Under the pieces are notes generated by a model. The model searched no databases. It was given only the letters and a program-made list of their open reading frames with translations, and was not told where the DNA came from. A DNA stretch of 31,519 nt from Methylomonas sp. (lineage in GTDB: Bacteria; Pseudomonadota; Gammaproteobacteria; Methylococcales; Methylomonadaceae). Shown here piece after piece: positions 23,418-31,519 of this stretch; the stretch's first letter is position 1; every line of letters begins with the position of its first letter. The position numbers were made by a program, and so were the translations under genes. The stretch is taken from the NCBI RefSeq assembly GCF_023228165.1, contig NZ_JALOBS010000048.1, positions 1-31,519 on the forward strand, given 5' to 3'.

Positions 23418-23714
23418 ATGGCCACAAAATGGTTATTCACGACTTTATTGCTGTTCGCAACAAAGGGCTTTGCAGCCATAGGAGATGGTGACTAGTTTGA
23501 TTTTCTGCCCATCCCAGGCGAATTCTGCAATCCTGAGAGCGATCAAAAGCAGCGGGACCTGTTCAAAAGGTACCCCGAGGACGAAGGAATTATCAACTTG
23601 TACGCGCAGTATTTAGGCTTATGCCGATTGGTACAAGACGGCAGCATTACGGAACAGACCGCCAGCGTTTTATGGGCGGAGCAGCGAAACCGCCTTATTG
23701 AAAATCGCAAGTAA
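23418..23714 (+). pseudogene. Small exported protein gene interrupted by an in-frame TAG
   Basis: GGAG lies 6 bases before the ATG at 23418. The first 25 codons encode a signal-like peptide (MATKWLFTTLLLFATKGFAA), then TAG at 23493-23495. The same frame continues for 72 codons to TAA at 23712-23714, including PIPGEFCNPESDQKQRDLFK. Next comes EGIINLYAQYLGLCRLVQDG, with two cysteines. A good start signal and a coherent continuation show this was a gene of about 98 codons. Its family is not recognised. Together with the preceding amber-interrupted gene it marks decaying accessory DNA. Confidence 0.6.
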
Positions 23715-23740
23715 CAAGTTGCGTTAACTCAATAGCTTCG

Positions 23741-23896
23741 ATGGGGCATATTACAATAGCTGACACTCACAAGGTAAACGCTTCACGTCGCCTGACAGAG
23801 CAAGTTCGGCCATTAGCAGTCAATCGCCAACCTAAAGAAATTTTAGTCGGCCCATGGGTGCTGCTCGAAAGCGGACGTTCATGCTTACTAAAATAA
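23741..23896 (+). other. Possible 51-aa ORF
   Basis: An ATG at 23741 opens MGHITIADTHKVNASRRLTE..., 51 codons to TAA at 23894-23896. It lies 26 bp after the previous disrupted gene. There is no clear ribosome-binding site or family match, so it may be chance or another remnant. Confidence 0.2.
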
Positions 23897-24293
23897 GGCT
23901 TCGAAGAAGCACATTACCAACCTTTAATTTGACTAGTTCTCAACCTCTATTGCTTGTCCTCTGTCGCCAGATTGAGCAGTGCACGTTCTTTAATCCGATG
24001 TGAATTTCCAAAATTTCCTTTAATTTCAACGGATATTTTTGGTCAATAGTTTTTTCCTTTATCCATCCGGACGATGCTGATTAGTCCGGTATTTGAATTC
24101 TGCATAACAAACTTTGGCCACTTGATGGGGATTGAATCCTAAATGGCAAATCGTCCTTCGTCATGCTCTCGTCATATTTTACATGTAGTTTTTACCCTAT
24201 GCTCATGAAGTAGCGCGTTAGCCAGTGCTAAGCAATGAGTATTCTTTAAACCCCGACCGGTTTCAACGATCCGAATGAAAAGGATGTTATTCC
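23897..24293. other. Intergenic region ahead of the exported-protein operon
   Basis: This A/T-richer stretch has no supported gene. It should contain the promoter for the operon starting at 24294; candidate hexamers are poorly spaced and none is called. AAGGA at about 24279-24283 is a usable ribosome-binding site for the first gene. Confidence 0.45.
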
Positions 24294-25541
24294 ATGAAAT
24301 TTCGTAGCTTGTTTACGCCCTGCTTGTTGGTCCTCAGTATAGCCGCTAACGCCGGCACCTACGATCAACCCGCGGCAAACGGCGCGCAATGGTTGGCATC
24401 GCAACAAAACAGCGACGGCAGCTGGGGAAACAGTCCTGGGGTTCAAGCGGTTTACACCAGTGCGGCGGTTCGCGCGCTCGGTACCGCCTACAAACGGCAA
24501 ACCGCCTTCTTTGCCGGCTTGACCTGGCTGGAAAGTCATGAGGCCGGTAATGTCGATCTGATTTCCCGGCGGGCTGGGGCTTTGACCGGTCATGGCGACA
24601 ATCTGGGTTATGCGCTGACCTATCTGCAAAATGCCCAGTCTCTTAATGGCGGCATGTACGCGGGTTGGGGGCTGTCCTCAAACTACACCAGTTCCGCTAT
24701 TGACACTGCCTTGGCGTTGGTGGCTTACAGCGAGCTCGGTAGCAACGTACAAGTGCAAGCGGCACTGAACTTTTTAAAGAGCAGCCAACGTGCCGGTACC
24801 AACGACCGAGGTTGGGCTATCGGCAATGCCGACAGTAGCGATCCGGCCACAACAGCGCTGGTGGTGCAAGCCCTGGCTCGCTATACCCCGCAGGATGCCA
24901 GCTTGACGCCAGTCATCAACAACGGTCTGAACACGCTCAACACCTTAGTCGACTCAGCTGCGCCGACGGTTGTTCAAGCGCTGGCGGCACAAGCCGCGCA
25001 AGAAGCCGGCGACAGCGGTCTCGCCAACACCTTTCTATCGCGCTTGGTCTCCAGCCAATCGGCTACGGACGGCAGTTGGAATGCCGACCTTTATACCACA
25101 GCCCTGGCGACGCGGGCCGTGGCCACCGCCACCGCCACCGCCGCCTCAGTGCAGTCCACACCGGTGGCGATACCCGACCAAGCGTTGCGGCGAGCCATCA
25201 ATCAGGCTCTTGGGCGTAACTCCATGGATTATCTGAACCGAGGCGAACTGGCGCAATTAACCAGCCTGACCGCCGTCAATCAGGGTATCGCCGATCTGAC
25301 CGGGCTGGAATGGGCCGTCAATCTGGCCAGCGCCGACCTCAACGACAACAACCTTACCAGTATCGCGCCGCTGGATAATCTGACCCATTTGGCGTCGTTG
25401 GATTGGACCGGTAATCCGGGTAATCCCGGCGTACCGGTACAGGTGCCGGCGGTACCGTTACCCGGCCAACTGCTGATGGCGCTGGGGTTGTTTATCACTA
25501 TGCGGCATTTTTGCCGTTCGCCAATCGTTAAGGGAGCATAA
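24294..25541 (+). CDS. Exported terpene-cyclase-like toroid plus leucine-rich-repeat protein
   Basis: The 415-residue protein starts with a signal peptide (MKFRSLFTPCLLVLSIAANA, cleaved about residue 20). Residues 25-280 hold repeats of the prenyltransferase/squalene-cyclase toroid: ANGAQWLASQQNSDGSWGNS, RGWAIGNADSSDPATTALVV and SATDGSWNADLYTTALATRA. Residues 295-385 look like short leucine-rich repeats (AIPDQALRRAINQAL; QGIADLTGLEWAVNLASADL; NNLTSIAPLDNLTHLASL). The last 30 residues have a VPAVPLPGQLLMALGLF hydrophobic tail followed by basic residues, like PEP-CTERM/VPLPA-type sorting signals. No cyclase DxDD or catalytic motif is seen, so this is probably a binding or structural protein. 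It is the first gene of a four-gene operon, with the next ATG 2 bp after its stop. Confidence 0.85.
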   Translation: MKFRSLFTPCLLVLSIAANAGTYDQPAANGAQWLASQQNSDGSWGNSPGVQAVYTSAAVRALGTAYKRQTAFFAGLTWLESHEAGNVDLISRRAGALTGHGDNLGYALTYLQNAQSLNGGMYAGWGLSSNYTSSAIDTALALVAYSELGSNVQVQAALNFLKSSQRAGTNDRGWAIGNADSSDPATTALVVQALARYTPQDASLTPVINNGLNTLNTLVDSAAPTVVQALAAQAAQEAGDSGLANTFLSRLVSSQSATDGSWNADLYTTALATRAVATATATAASVQSTPVAIPDQALRRAINQALGRNSMDYLNRGELAQLTSLTAVNQGIADLTGLEWAVNLASADLNDNNLTSIAPLDNLTHLASLDWTGNPGNPGVPVQVPAVPLPGQLLMALGLFITMRHFCRSPIVKGA

Positions 25542-25543
25542 TT

Positions 25544-26236
25544 ATGCATGTGTTGTTATGTTTACTTTTGGTGGCCGTTACGGCGCACGCCGACCCGCGC
25601 GCTGCCGTCGACGCCGAAGACAACATCTCAAATCATCCACTGTCTCCGGAAAAACTCGACGCCATCCGTCTGATAGGGCGGCATGTATTGCAGGCAAAAA
25701 ACCGCGATACGCAAGCGCCTATCGATAAAGGCCCCTTGAATCAATTGCGTACCTCATTAGATAACTTGATTGCCGCCGAAGCGTCTCCATCACCCTCTGC
25801 CTCCCACTTATCCCGACAAGCGCTGAATACACCCAGTAGTCAGCCCTCCCTAACCGCTTCACCCGCCATCACCCTCCGCAAAAATCAAGCGTGGGACGAA
25901 GTCGGTAACCTGCGTCAACAGGCCGGTCAGTTGCGAAGTCGGAACAACAAGCCTGCCAAGACCGAAGTCTATGCCGCCGGATTACCTATCGGCGAACAAC
26001 AGGGCCGGCTATACGATGAGTGGGCGGACAAACTGGAAACCATCCTGAGTAATGATAATGCTGATCGTCTCAGAAAATTACGTGCATTGCGCGATCAGCT
26101 CAAGCCCGAAAAACGGCTTATCACAGACACGGCATTGATGCACGACACACCAACCCTGCAAGCCATGCCGTGGAGAGAGACCGAAGCACCTAAACCCCCG
26201 CCTAACACACGCCGCAAAACGCCAGCCGGTCATTAA
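25544..26236 (+). CDS. Unknown 230-aa exported protein
   Basis: The protein begins with a signal peptide (MHVLLCLLLVAVTAHADPRA) and then is polar and mostly helical. It contains EKLDAIRLIGRHVLQAKNRD at about 35-54 and a Ser/Pro-rich middle (about 85-110). A helical region, WADKLETILSNDNADRLRKL, follows, then a basic proline-rich tail ending KTPAGH. No family was recognised. GGAG lies in front of the ATG, and its neighbours are 2 and 12 bp away, so it is probably made with them. Acidic and basic regions alternate, suggesting a partner-binding or periplasmic adaptor role, but this is not shown. Confidence 0.75.
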   Translation: MHVLLCLLLVAVTAHADPRAAVDAEDNISNHPLSPEKLDAIRLIGRHVLQAKNRDTQAPIDKGPLNQLRTSLDNLIAAEASPSPSASHLSRQALNTPSSQPSLTASPAITLRKNQAWDEVGNLRQQAGQLRSRNNKPAKTEVYAAGLPIGEQQGRLYDEWADKLETILSNDNADRLRKLRALRDQLKPEKRLITDTALMHDTPTLQAMPWRETEAPKPPPNTRRKTPAGH

Positions 26237-26248
26237 CAGGGAATCGCC

Positions 26249-28882
26249 ATGTCGCCACGCCAGTGTTTGCCGAAAATACGTCAGCTAATCGTTACCGCCT
26301 TGAGTGTAGTAGCCGCCTTATCCGTGACCGACGCGTTGGCCCAACAACCGGAGACGCCTGAAATCATCTTTTCCACCAGCGACGCCCAACCCCTGGCCGA
26401 CACAGCGGCGCAGTTAGGTAATGCCGTGGCCATCTACGAGTACGTGCGCAACCATTTCGACTATGCAGCGTATCACGGCTCGCGTTCCGGATCGATCAAT
26501 ACCTTTCTGGGTCAACGCGGCAGCGATGTCGATATTGCAACGACGCTGATTGCCATGCTGCGCTCACAAAACATACCGGCCCGCTATGCGGTCGGCACAG
26601 TAAGGATTCCTTCGGCGCAAATGACCAATTGGCTGGGCGTCGGCAATCCGGATGTCGCCGTACAAATTCTGAAAGACCAAGGCATACAGGGTGTCGTACT
26701 GGCGGCCGACCGCAGCACGGTCGACTTGGAACATGTCTGGACCGAAGCGTTGGTGCCGTTCAGCCAATACCGGGGCCTGCCTACCGGGACCTCGGTGGAC
26801 TGTACCCTGGCGGCGAATAGCTCGCAGTGTAACTGGATACCCTTGGACGGCAGTTTCAAACAAAAAGCCTACAATGACTTGAATATTGACCCCTATAACG
26901 CCCTGAGTTTCGACTACACAGGCTACTACAACGCCATTAAAGACGCGGAGACCGACCCGCTTTTACGCAAAGACAAAAACCCGCTGACCATTCTGGAAGA
27001 ACAGATTGCCACGTGGTTGCGTGCCAACCATCCCGGCAAAACCCTGGAAGACGTAGCCGATGCCGGACGAATCATCGAAACCCGCGACGGCTTGTTACCC
27101 GCTTCGTTGCCTTACCCGGTAATTAGCACCATTCGGCGCTACGACTCGGTGGCACTGCACGATGCTGTGGTACCGGCCGACGAACCGAAGACATGGGCAA
27201 AATCACTAGCGATTGACATCACTATCCTCACCCCCTCGTCATCGACCCCTGTCACTCAAATGGGTAGCGTCTCACTATTATTAGCCCAGCTTAATACGAA
27301 GCGATTGACGTTGACCACAGAATTTCCAGCGCCCGGTAATACACCGAATATGGTGTTTCGGCTGGGCGGTACAGAAATCGCCCGGCCAATTTCAGGCAAT
27401 GGCAGCATACCCGGCTATATACCGACGGTTGGCGACCCATTTACTATCACCCTTTCCATGGACGGTAGGCCCGATCCCAGCAGTGGCGGCGATGATTTTA
27501 CGATTACAGCCGAGTATGCTGGCATCGTTGGCGGCTATTATTTGCTGGGCACCGGCGGCGAATATTCCAATTGGTCGCTGGTAGATCGGGCCGCCGATCA
27601 ATTGTTAGCAGATAACAGCCATTATAAAATTGTGTTCGACCCCTCGGATCCCGGCAGCAACGGGCAAGCCTGCGATGTTACCAACGGCTTGAACTGCACG
27701 CCCTATGTCGACATCACCGGTAACGGCTGGGACAGCTCCGATCCGCCTTTGTTGCAATATAAACCGGCGCTGGACGATTTAACCGGCGGCTTGCTTTACG
27801 TTGCCGCTACCCAGTATTACGCCAAACTGCGCGAACAAGTCGAACGGGCCGACCAGCTGATGAAAACCAAAACGCCGATTGTCGGCTTTCTCGGTGTCGT
27901 CAGTTCCGTATACGACGTCGAGTATATCGGCGACACTGCGTTTGCGGTGTTGCCGGGCGGCCTGTTGATCGACATGAAAGGCATTACGGTCAGCGGCGCT
28001 TACCGCACACAGGACGCCCCCTTGACGTATTCCAACCGCCAATTCGAATTTATGGGTCATATCGGCTCATCGTTGGAACATGAAGTCTGGCAGGAATTGA
28101 CCGGCTACGACGCCGTATCGACCGTGCGCGGCATTCAGATGGCGCTGGCCAGCGGAGCGAGTTTGCTTAATCCTCTCAAAAACAATCTACAGGATACCCT
28201 CCCGGCGCTATATGACCAATTTCAGGGCTTTAGCACGACAGTGCCCGCCGGATTCGGCTATACCACATTCACAATCAACAACACCACGCCAGCCGCATGG
28301 ACGCATGCCACCGCCGGCGCCAATTTTGATGCCTTTCTGAAGACGGTAAATACCGCCACCGATGTACCGCATTTATATACCTGGAGTTATGTTTACAGTC
28401 CAACGAACGGTCTTTATGGCTGGTCTAGTTGTACTGCCAACAAAATCAATGAGATTAATACGTTATACCCCTGGCGCGTACCGATAGGCTACACCACCTG
28501 CGACGGGACGAATATGTCGTATTTTCTGCATGACGATGCCTTGAACACGCTGTACAGTAACTGGGCGAATAACATCGTTCCGAACATTATCGGCCAAGAC
28601 TTCTTCAATTTTTTCGACACTCAACAAGGTTTCTCGCCTTCGACGCTCGTCTATCGTAATAACACCGCAAATTCCACTGCTTATCCCAGCAAAAGCCTTG
28701 CCGGCGTTCGAAACGATCTTTATCTCCGTGATCTCAATCAAAGTTGGGTCGAGTACGTCATACCGTCAACGCTCGTTCCCGGCCCCAACAATCGCTTCGA
28801 GGTTTATATTCGCAAAGGTTATTTGCTGCCGAATGACGAATTAACTTCGATAAATTTCAAAATCGTCAATCACGGTAATTGA
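26249..28882 (+). CDS. Large exported transglutaminase-fold protein lacking the catalytic Cys
   Basis: The 877-residue protein has a signal peptide (about 1-31, ending ALAQQ) and a transglutaminase-like domain (about 45-210): YEYVRNHFDYAAYHGSRSGS, QRGSDVDIATTLIAMLRSQN and NIPARYAVGTVRIP. It also has EHVWTEALV and WIPLDGSFK. Aligned with the usual GxCxDxA...H...D pattern, the Cys position is D93, while H162 and D200 are present. From memory, relatives that stand beside RHS proteins share the Asp, so this is a feature of the subfamily rather than a mutation. The remaining 660 residues are of unknown type, with no clear known repeat. AGGGA precedes the ATG. The stop is 2 bp before the RHS gene start. 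Confidence 0.88.
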   Translation: MSPRQCLPKIRQLIVTALSVVAALSVTDALAQQPETPEIIFSTSDAQPLADTAAQLGNAVAIYEYVRNHFDYAAYHGSRSGSINTFLGQRGSDVDIATTLIAMLRSQNIPARYAVGTVRIPSAQMTNWLGVGNPDVAVQILKDQGIQGVVLAADRSTVDLEHVWTEALVPFSQYRGLPTGTSVDCTLAANSSQCNWIPLDGSFKQKAYNDLNIDPYNALSFDYTGYYNAIKDAETDPLLRKDKNPLTILEEQIATWLRANHPGKTLEDVADAGRIIETRDGLLPASLPYPVISTIRRYDSVALHDAVVPADEPKTWAKSLAIDITILTPSSSTPVTQMGSVSLLLAQLNTKRLTLTTEFPAPGNTPNMVFRLGGTEIARPISGNGSIPGYIPTVGDPFTITLSMDGRPDPSSGGDDFTITAEYAGIVGGYYLLGTGGEYSNWSLVDRAADQLLADNSHYKIVFDPSDPGSNGQACDVTNGLNCTPYVDITGNGWDSSDPPLLQYKPALDDLTGGLLYVAATQYYAKLREQVERADQLMKTKTPIVGFLGVVSSVYDVEYIGDTAFAVLPGGLLIDMKGITVSGAYRTQDAPLTYSNRQFEFMGHIGSSLEHEVWQELTGYDAVSTVRGIQMALASGASLLNPLKNNLQDTLPALYDQFQGFSTTVPAGFGYTTFTINNTTPAAWTHATAGANFDAFLKTVNTATDVPHLYTWSYVYSPTNGLYGWSSCTANKINEINTLYPWRVPIGYTTCDGTNMSYFLHDDALNTLYSNWANNIVPNIIGQDFFNFFDTQQGFSPSTLVYRNNTANSTAYPSKSLAGVRNDLYLRDLNQSWVEYVIPSTLVPGPNNRFEVYIRKGYLLPNDELTSINFKIVNHGN

Positions 28883-28884
28883 GC

Positions 28885-31519
28885 ATGCAACCCTACATCA
28901 ATCCATTTTGTCGCTCCGATGTTCGTGTTAGCTCGATTTTTCGCCTCGCTACCACGTTTTTGCTGGTTACAGCGCAACCGCTCCATGCCGGCGGCTATGT
29001 CGACAGCAGCGTCACGCTGGAACCGGCCACCGCCATTAATACCGGCGCGGTATCGGTTGCACCCACCTTCAATAACGACCAGTTCAACGACCAACTGCTG
29101 GTCAGTGCTGTCAACAACGATCCAATCCGCACCCCGTCTACCGTGGATCCGGTATCCACGGTCACGGGCAACAACTACCACGACGAAACCGACATTCGGA
29201 TCAAAGGCCGCAACGGCCTCGATTATGTGTTTACCCGCACCTATAACAGCTCACCTACGGCCACGGGTTTGGACCGCGGCTTGGGTTCCGGTTGGACGCA
29301 TTCCTACGGCATGCGCCTAAAGTCTAACGATTTCGGCATTTGCCCCAATTGCGACAGCACGCAGAAACCTGAAAACGCCAATAACCTTACTTCGTCGATC
29401 ACCTACACTGACGAACGTGGCGGCGAGCAGAATTTTTTGGTTAATGAAACCACCTTTACCATCACCAATCCCAAAGGCGTTTTTGATACGCTGACACTGG
29501 ATAGTCCGGTTACCGGCCAGCACACCCTGAGCTTCAGAAACGGCGTCAAATATATTTTCGAAGTGCCCAGTGGCGACATCAAAACCGTGCCCGGCCTCAA
29601 GGCCCGCTTGAAATATATCGACAATCCCTGGGGCGACCGGCTGATACTCACTTATGACGCGCAAAACCGCTTAGCCACCGTCACCGATAACCTGGGGATT
29701 GCCGGACGCACCGGACTGGTGTTCAGTTACTACAGTACCAACCGCATCCAAAGCATCAACGACTGGACAGGCCGGTATTGGCTGTTTGGTTATACCGGCA
29801 GCGACTTGACGATAAAGGTGGACCCGCTCAACCAAGCGATAAATTACACCTATCAACCCGGCCACTTGTTGCACGAGATTATTCAACCTCTGCAACGCAA
29901 CGGCCAAACGGTTAAAACGACGTTTAACTATTATCAAAATGGCCGGGTGTTTAACTACCACAATACACTGGGCCATACCGAAACCTTGAGTTACGATTTA
30001 TACCGTAAATCCACCCGTGTCACCGATCCTCGCGGTGGTGTGCGCGAATATAACTACGATATCAATGGACGGATGACCAAACTGACCGAGCCGGACGGCG
30101 GCGTATTGATATTCGAAAACCAAAATGGCGACGGCATCCGTAACAAGAAGTACGACGCCTTGGGGTATGCCACAATCTACAGTTACCGTTCGGATCATGG
30201 TTTCGGCAGCGCGTCAGACACCGGTGGCAACGTCAGCCGCGAACGCGACGCCCTAAACCACGATATCGACACCGACTACGGAATCTACGACCAAGTCACA
30301 GCCATCAAGGACAAAAACGGTCACAACCAGCGTGCCGTTTACGCCGTCACGACCACCGCCGCCGAAGCGCTTTGCGGCGATATCCAAGGCAAGCGCAAGG
30401 AAACCCGCGCCGATCTCAATGGCCAAACTGACGTGTTGCTGGCCAGTTACACCTACGACACCTTCGGCAATCCTTGCGTGACTAAAGAGTATATCGAAGC
30501 CGGCAACCCCAACCGGTTTCGGGAAACGCTATGGGCATTTGACCCAAATAACCTTTATCCTGCGTTCAAAATCGTCAACCAATCGGACGATAACAACAAA
30601 CCGTTTCTCTATGTGCTTTACACATACGACACCTTAGGCCGGTTGCGTGCCGAAAATCTTTACCGGCCCGACCCCAACGATCCCAGTTTGGTTTTTCAGA
30701 CGACGAGCTACCAATACGATGTCTTAGATCGATTGATTAAGACCTCCGATCCGGAAGGGCGGATTTATGAAACGGTCTACGACGCCAACGGTCAGATTTA
30801 CCAAGAGAAAGTCTGGCATAAGCAAGCCGACAACACCTATATCGTCCGCACCGACGCCAGCCACCAATACGACGCCGCCGACCGCCGTATTGCCACCACC
30901 GACGTATTGGGTCATACCAGCCAATTCGCCTACGACCCAGCCGGCAATTTAACTAAAGTCACCGACGCCAACGGCCATGTCGCGCAATACGAATACGACG
31001 CCATGAACCGGAAAACCGCGACTGTCGACGGCAACGGCCATCGCACGGAAACCCGATACAACCTACGCAGCGAAGCGATTGCGGTTACCAACGCCAACGG
31101 CGAAACCACAAAAAGCGAGTATGATGCCATCGGCCGTTTGACCAAAGTCATCGATGCTTTTGGCTTTACAACCCAATACCAATACGACGCCAACGGCAAC
31201 CAAACCTGCCGCATCGACGCCAACGAACACGCCGACACTCAGGTGCCGGGCTACCAGCCACTCAATGCCGACGGCTGCACCGAAAGCCGTATCTACGACG
31301 AATTGAACCGCCTGACGCAAAGCAAGGACGCCCAAAACCACCTCACCGCCTACAGCTACGACCTGTTCGGCAACCGGCTGACGATCACCGACGCCGAAGG
31401 CCGTATCACTACCTTTAAGTACGACGACCTGGGCCGCGTGATTGAAATCGTCGACCCCTTGGTCGAAACCCCGACTGACAAAACTCAAACCTTCGCCTAC
31501 GATGAAGCCGGCAACGTCA
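28885..31519 (+). CDS. RHS/YD-repeat surface protein (3' end outside window)
   Basis: The frame is open from ATG at 28885 to the window edge, at least 878 codons with no stop. The N terminus has a signal-like segment (IFRLATTFLLVTAQPLHA, about 19-36). A domain typical of proteins ahead of RHS repeats follows (DUF6531-like: DYVFTRTYNSSP and RGLGSGWTHSYGMRL, about 112-145). Many YD repeats follow, for example YDALGYATIY, YDTLGRLRAEN, YDVLDRLIKTSDPEGR, YDAMNRKTATVDGNGH and YDDLGRVIEIVDP. YD repeats form a hollow beta-shell that encloses a C-terminal domain, often a toxin; the C-terminal core and any toxin tip are outside the window. The gene starts 2 bp after the previous stop and belongs to the same operon. 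Confidence 0.93.
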   Translation, partial: MQPYINPFCRSDVRVSSIFRLATTFLLVTAQPLHAGGYVDSSVTLEPATAINTGAVSVAPTFNNDQFNDQLLVSAVNNDPIRTPSTVDPVSTVTGNNYHDETDIRIKGRNGLDYVFTRTYNSSPTATGLDRGLGSGWTHSYGMRLKSNDFGICPNCDSTQKPENANNLTSSITYTDERGGEQNFLVNETTFTITNPKGVFDTLTLDSPVTGQHTLSFRNGVKYIFEVPSGDIKTVPGLKARLKYIDNPWGDRLILTYDAQNRLATVTDNLGIAGRTGLVFSYYSTNRIQSINDWTGRYWLFGYTGSDLTIKVDPLNQAINYTYQPGHLLHEIIQPLQRNGQTVKTTFNYYQNGRVFNYHNTLGHTETLSYDLYRKSTRVTDPRGGVREYNYDINGRMTKLTEPDGGVLIFENQNGDGIRNKKYDALGYATIYSYRSDHGFGSASDTGGNVSRERDALNHDIDTDYGIYDQVTAIKDKNGHNQRAVYAVTTTAAEALCGDIQGKRKETRADLNGQTDVLLASYTYDTFGNPCVTKEYIEAGNPNRFRETLWAFDPNNLYPAFKIVNQSDDNNKPFLYVLYTYDTLGRLRAENLYRPDPNDPSLVFQTTSYQYDVLDRLIKTSDPEGRIYETVYDANGQIYQEKVWHKQADNTYIVRTDASHQYDAADRRIATTDVLGHTSQFAYDPAGNLTKVTDANGHVAQYEYDAMNRKTATVDGNGHRTETRYNLRSEAIAVTNANGETTKSEYDAIGRLTKVIDAFGFTTQYQYDANGNQTCRIDANEHADTQVPGYQPLNADGCTESRIYDELNRLTQSKDAQNHLTAYSYDLFGNRLTITDAEGRITTFKYDDLGRVIEIVDPLVETPTDKTQTFAYDEAGNV

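Noticed and set aside
22991..23714. Pyrrolysine or other amber recoding as an established explanation
   Set aside because: No suppressor tRNA or supporting evidence is in the window; nonsense mutation is simpler. It is listed only as a point to test.
1..31519. tRNA, rRNA, CRISPR arrays and integrase attachment sites
   Set aside because: No tRNA T-arm motif with a matching fold, no regularly spaced repeats and no integrase gene were found by eye.

Overview
The window looks like chromosomal DNA of a gammaproteobacterium with accessory DNA on both sides of a conserved metabolic operon. The evidence is an HU gene beside an IHF-beta fragment, a complete CysG, a B12 riboswitch with CbtAB, and conjugation genes of the type found in gamma/betaproteobacterial integrative elements. 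Style and content would fit a Methylomonas-like methanotroph, but that is an inference; no rRNA or other taxonomic marker is present.

Layout. (1) 1-3382: right-hand part of a Tn3-family transposon, with the end of a serine resolvase and a complete tnpA. Its right end cuts into an ihfB-like gene, of which only the first 29 or 30 codons survive on the minus strand. An intact HU gene (3569-3844, minus) lies just upstream of that fragment. (2) 4271-16758: a cobalamin operon on the plus strand, made of a promoter, a cobalamin riboswitch, cbtB, cbtA, cbiA, cbiF, cbiX, cbiC, a 98-aa unknown, cbiD, cbiET, cbiL, a split cbiG (two ORFs), cbiH with a heme-carrier-like C-terminal extension, a [2Fe-2S] ferredoxin and cysG. 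Most neighbours overlap or nearly touch. Together they cover cobalt uptake and the cobalt-early ('anaerobic') route from uroporphyrinogen III to cobyrinate a,c-diamide. The precorrin-6A reductase (CbiJ/CobK) is not recognisable. (3) 17284-18691: a membrane-anchored DUF2582-like protein (minus) and a cytoplasmic DsbA-family protein (plus), divergent. (4) 18735-21684: four minus-strand genes of a conjugative-element module: a lipoprotein like the PilL N-terminal family (TIGR03748-like), a coiled-coil membrane protein, a TIGR03759-like protein with a thioredoxin-like end, and a lytic transglycosylase. (5) 22300-23896: a ProQ/FinO-family gene followed by very short overlapping ORFs and two genes each interrupted by one in-frame TAG. 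This looks like decaying accessory DNA. (6) 24294 to the right edge: a tight four-gene operon of exported proteins: a terpene-cyclase-like toroid plus leucine-rich repeats with a C-terminal sorting-like tail, a 230-aa unknown, a transglutaminase-fold protein with Asp in place of the catalytic Cys, and an RHS/YD-repeat protein that runs off the window.

Region 6 is the best candidate for an under-described system. Other notable points are the CbiH fusion, the 98-aa unknown inside an operon that lacks cbiJ, and the ihfB fragment at the transposon end. All family assignments come from reading motifs; no database search was run.
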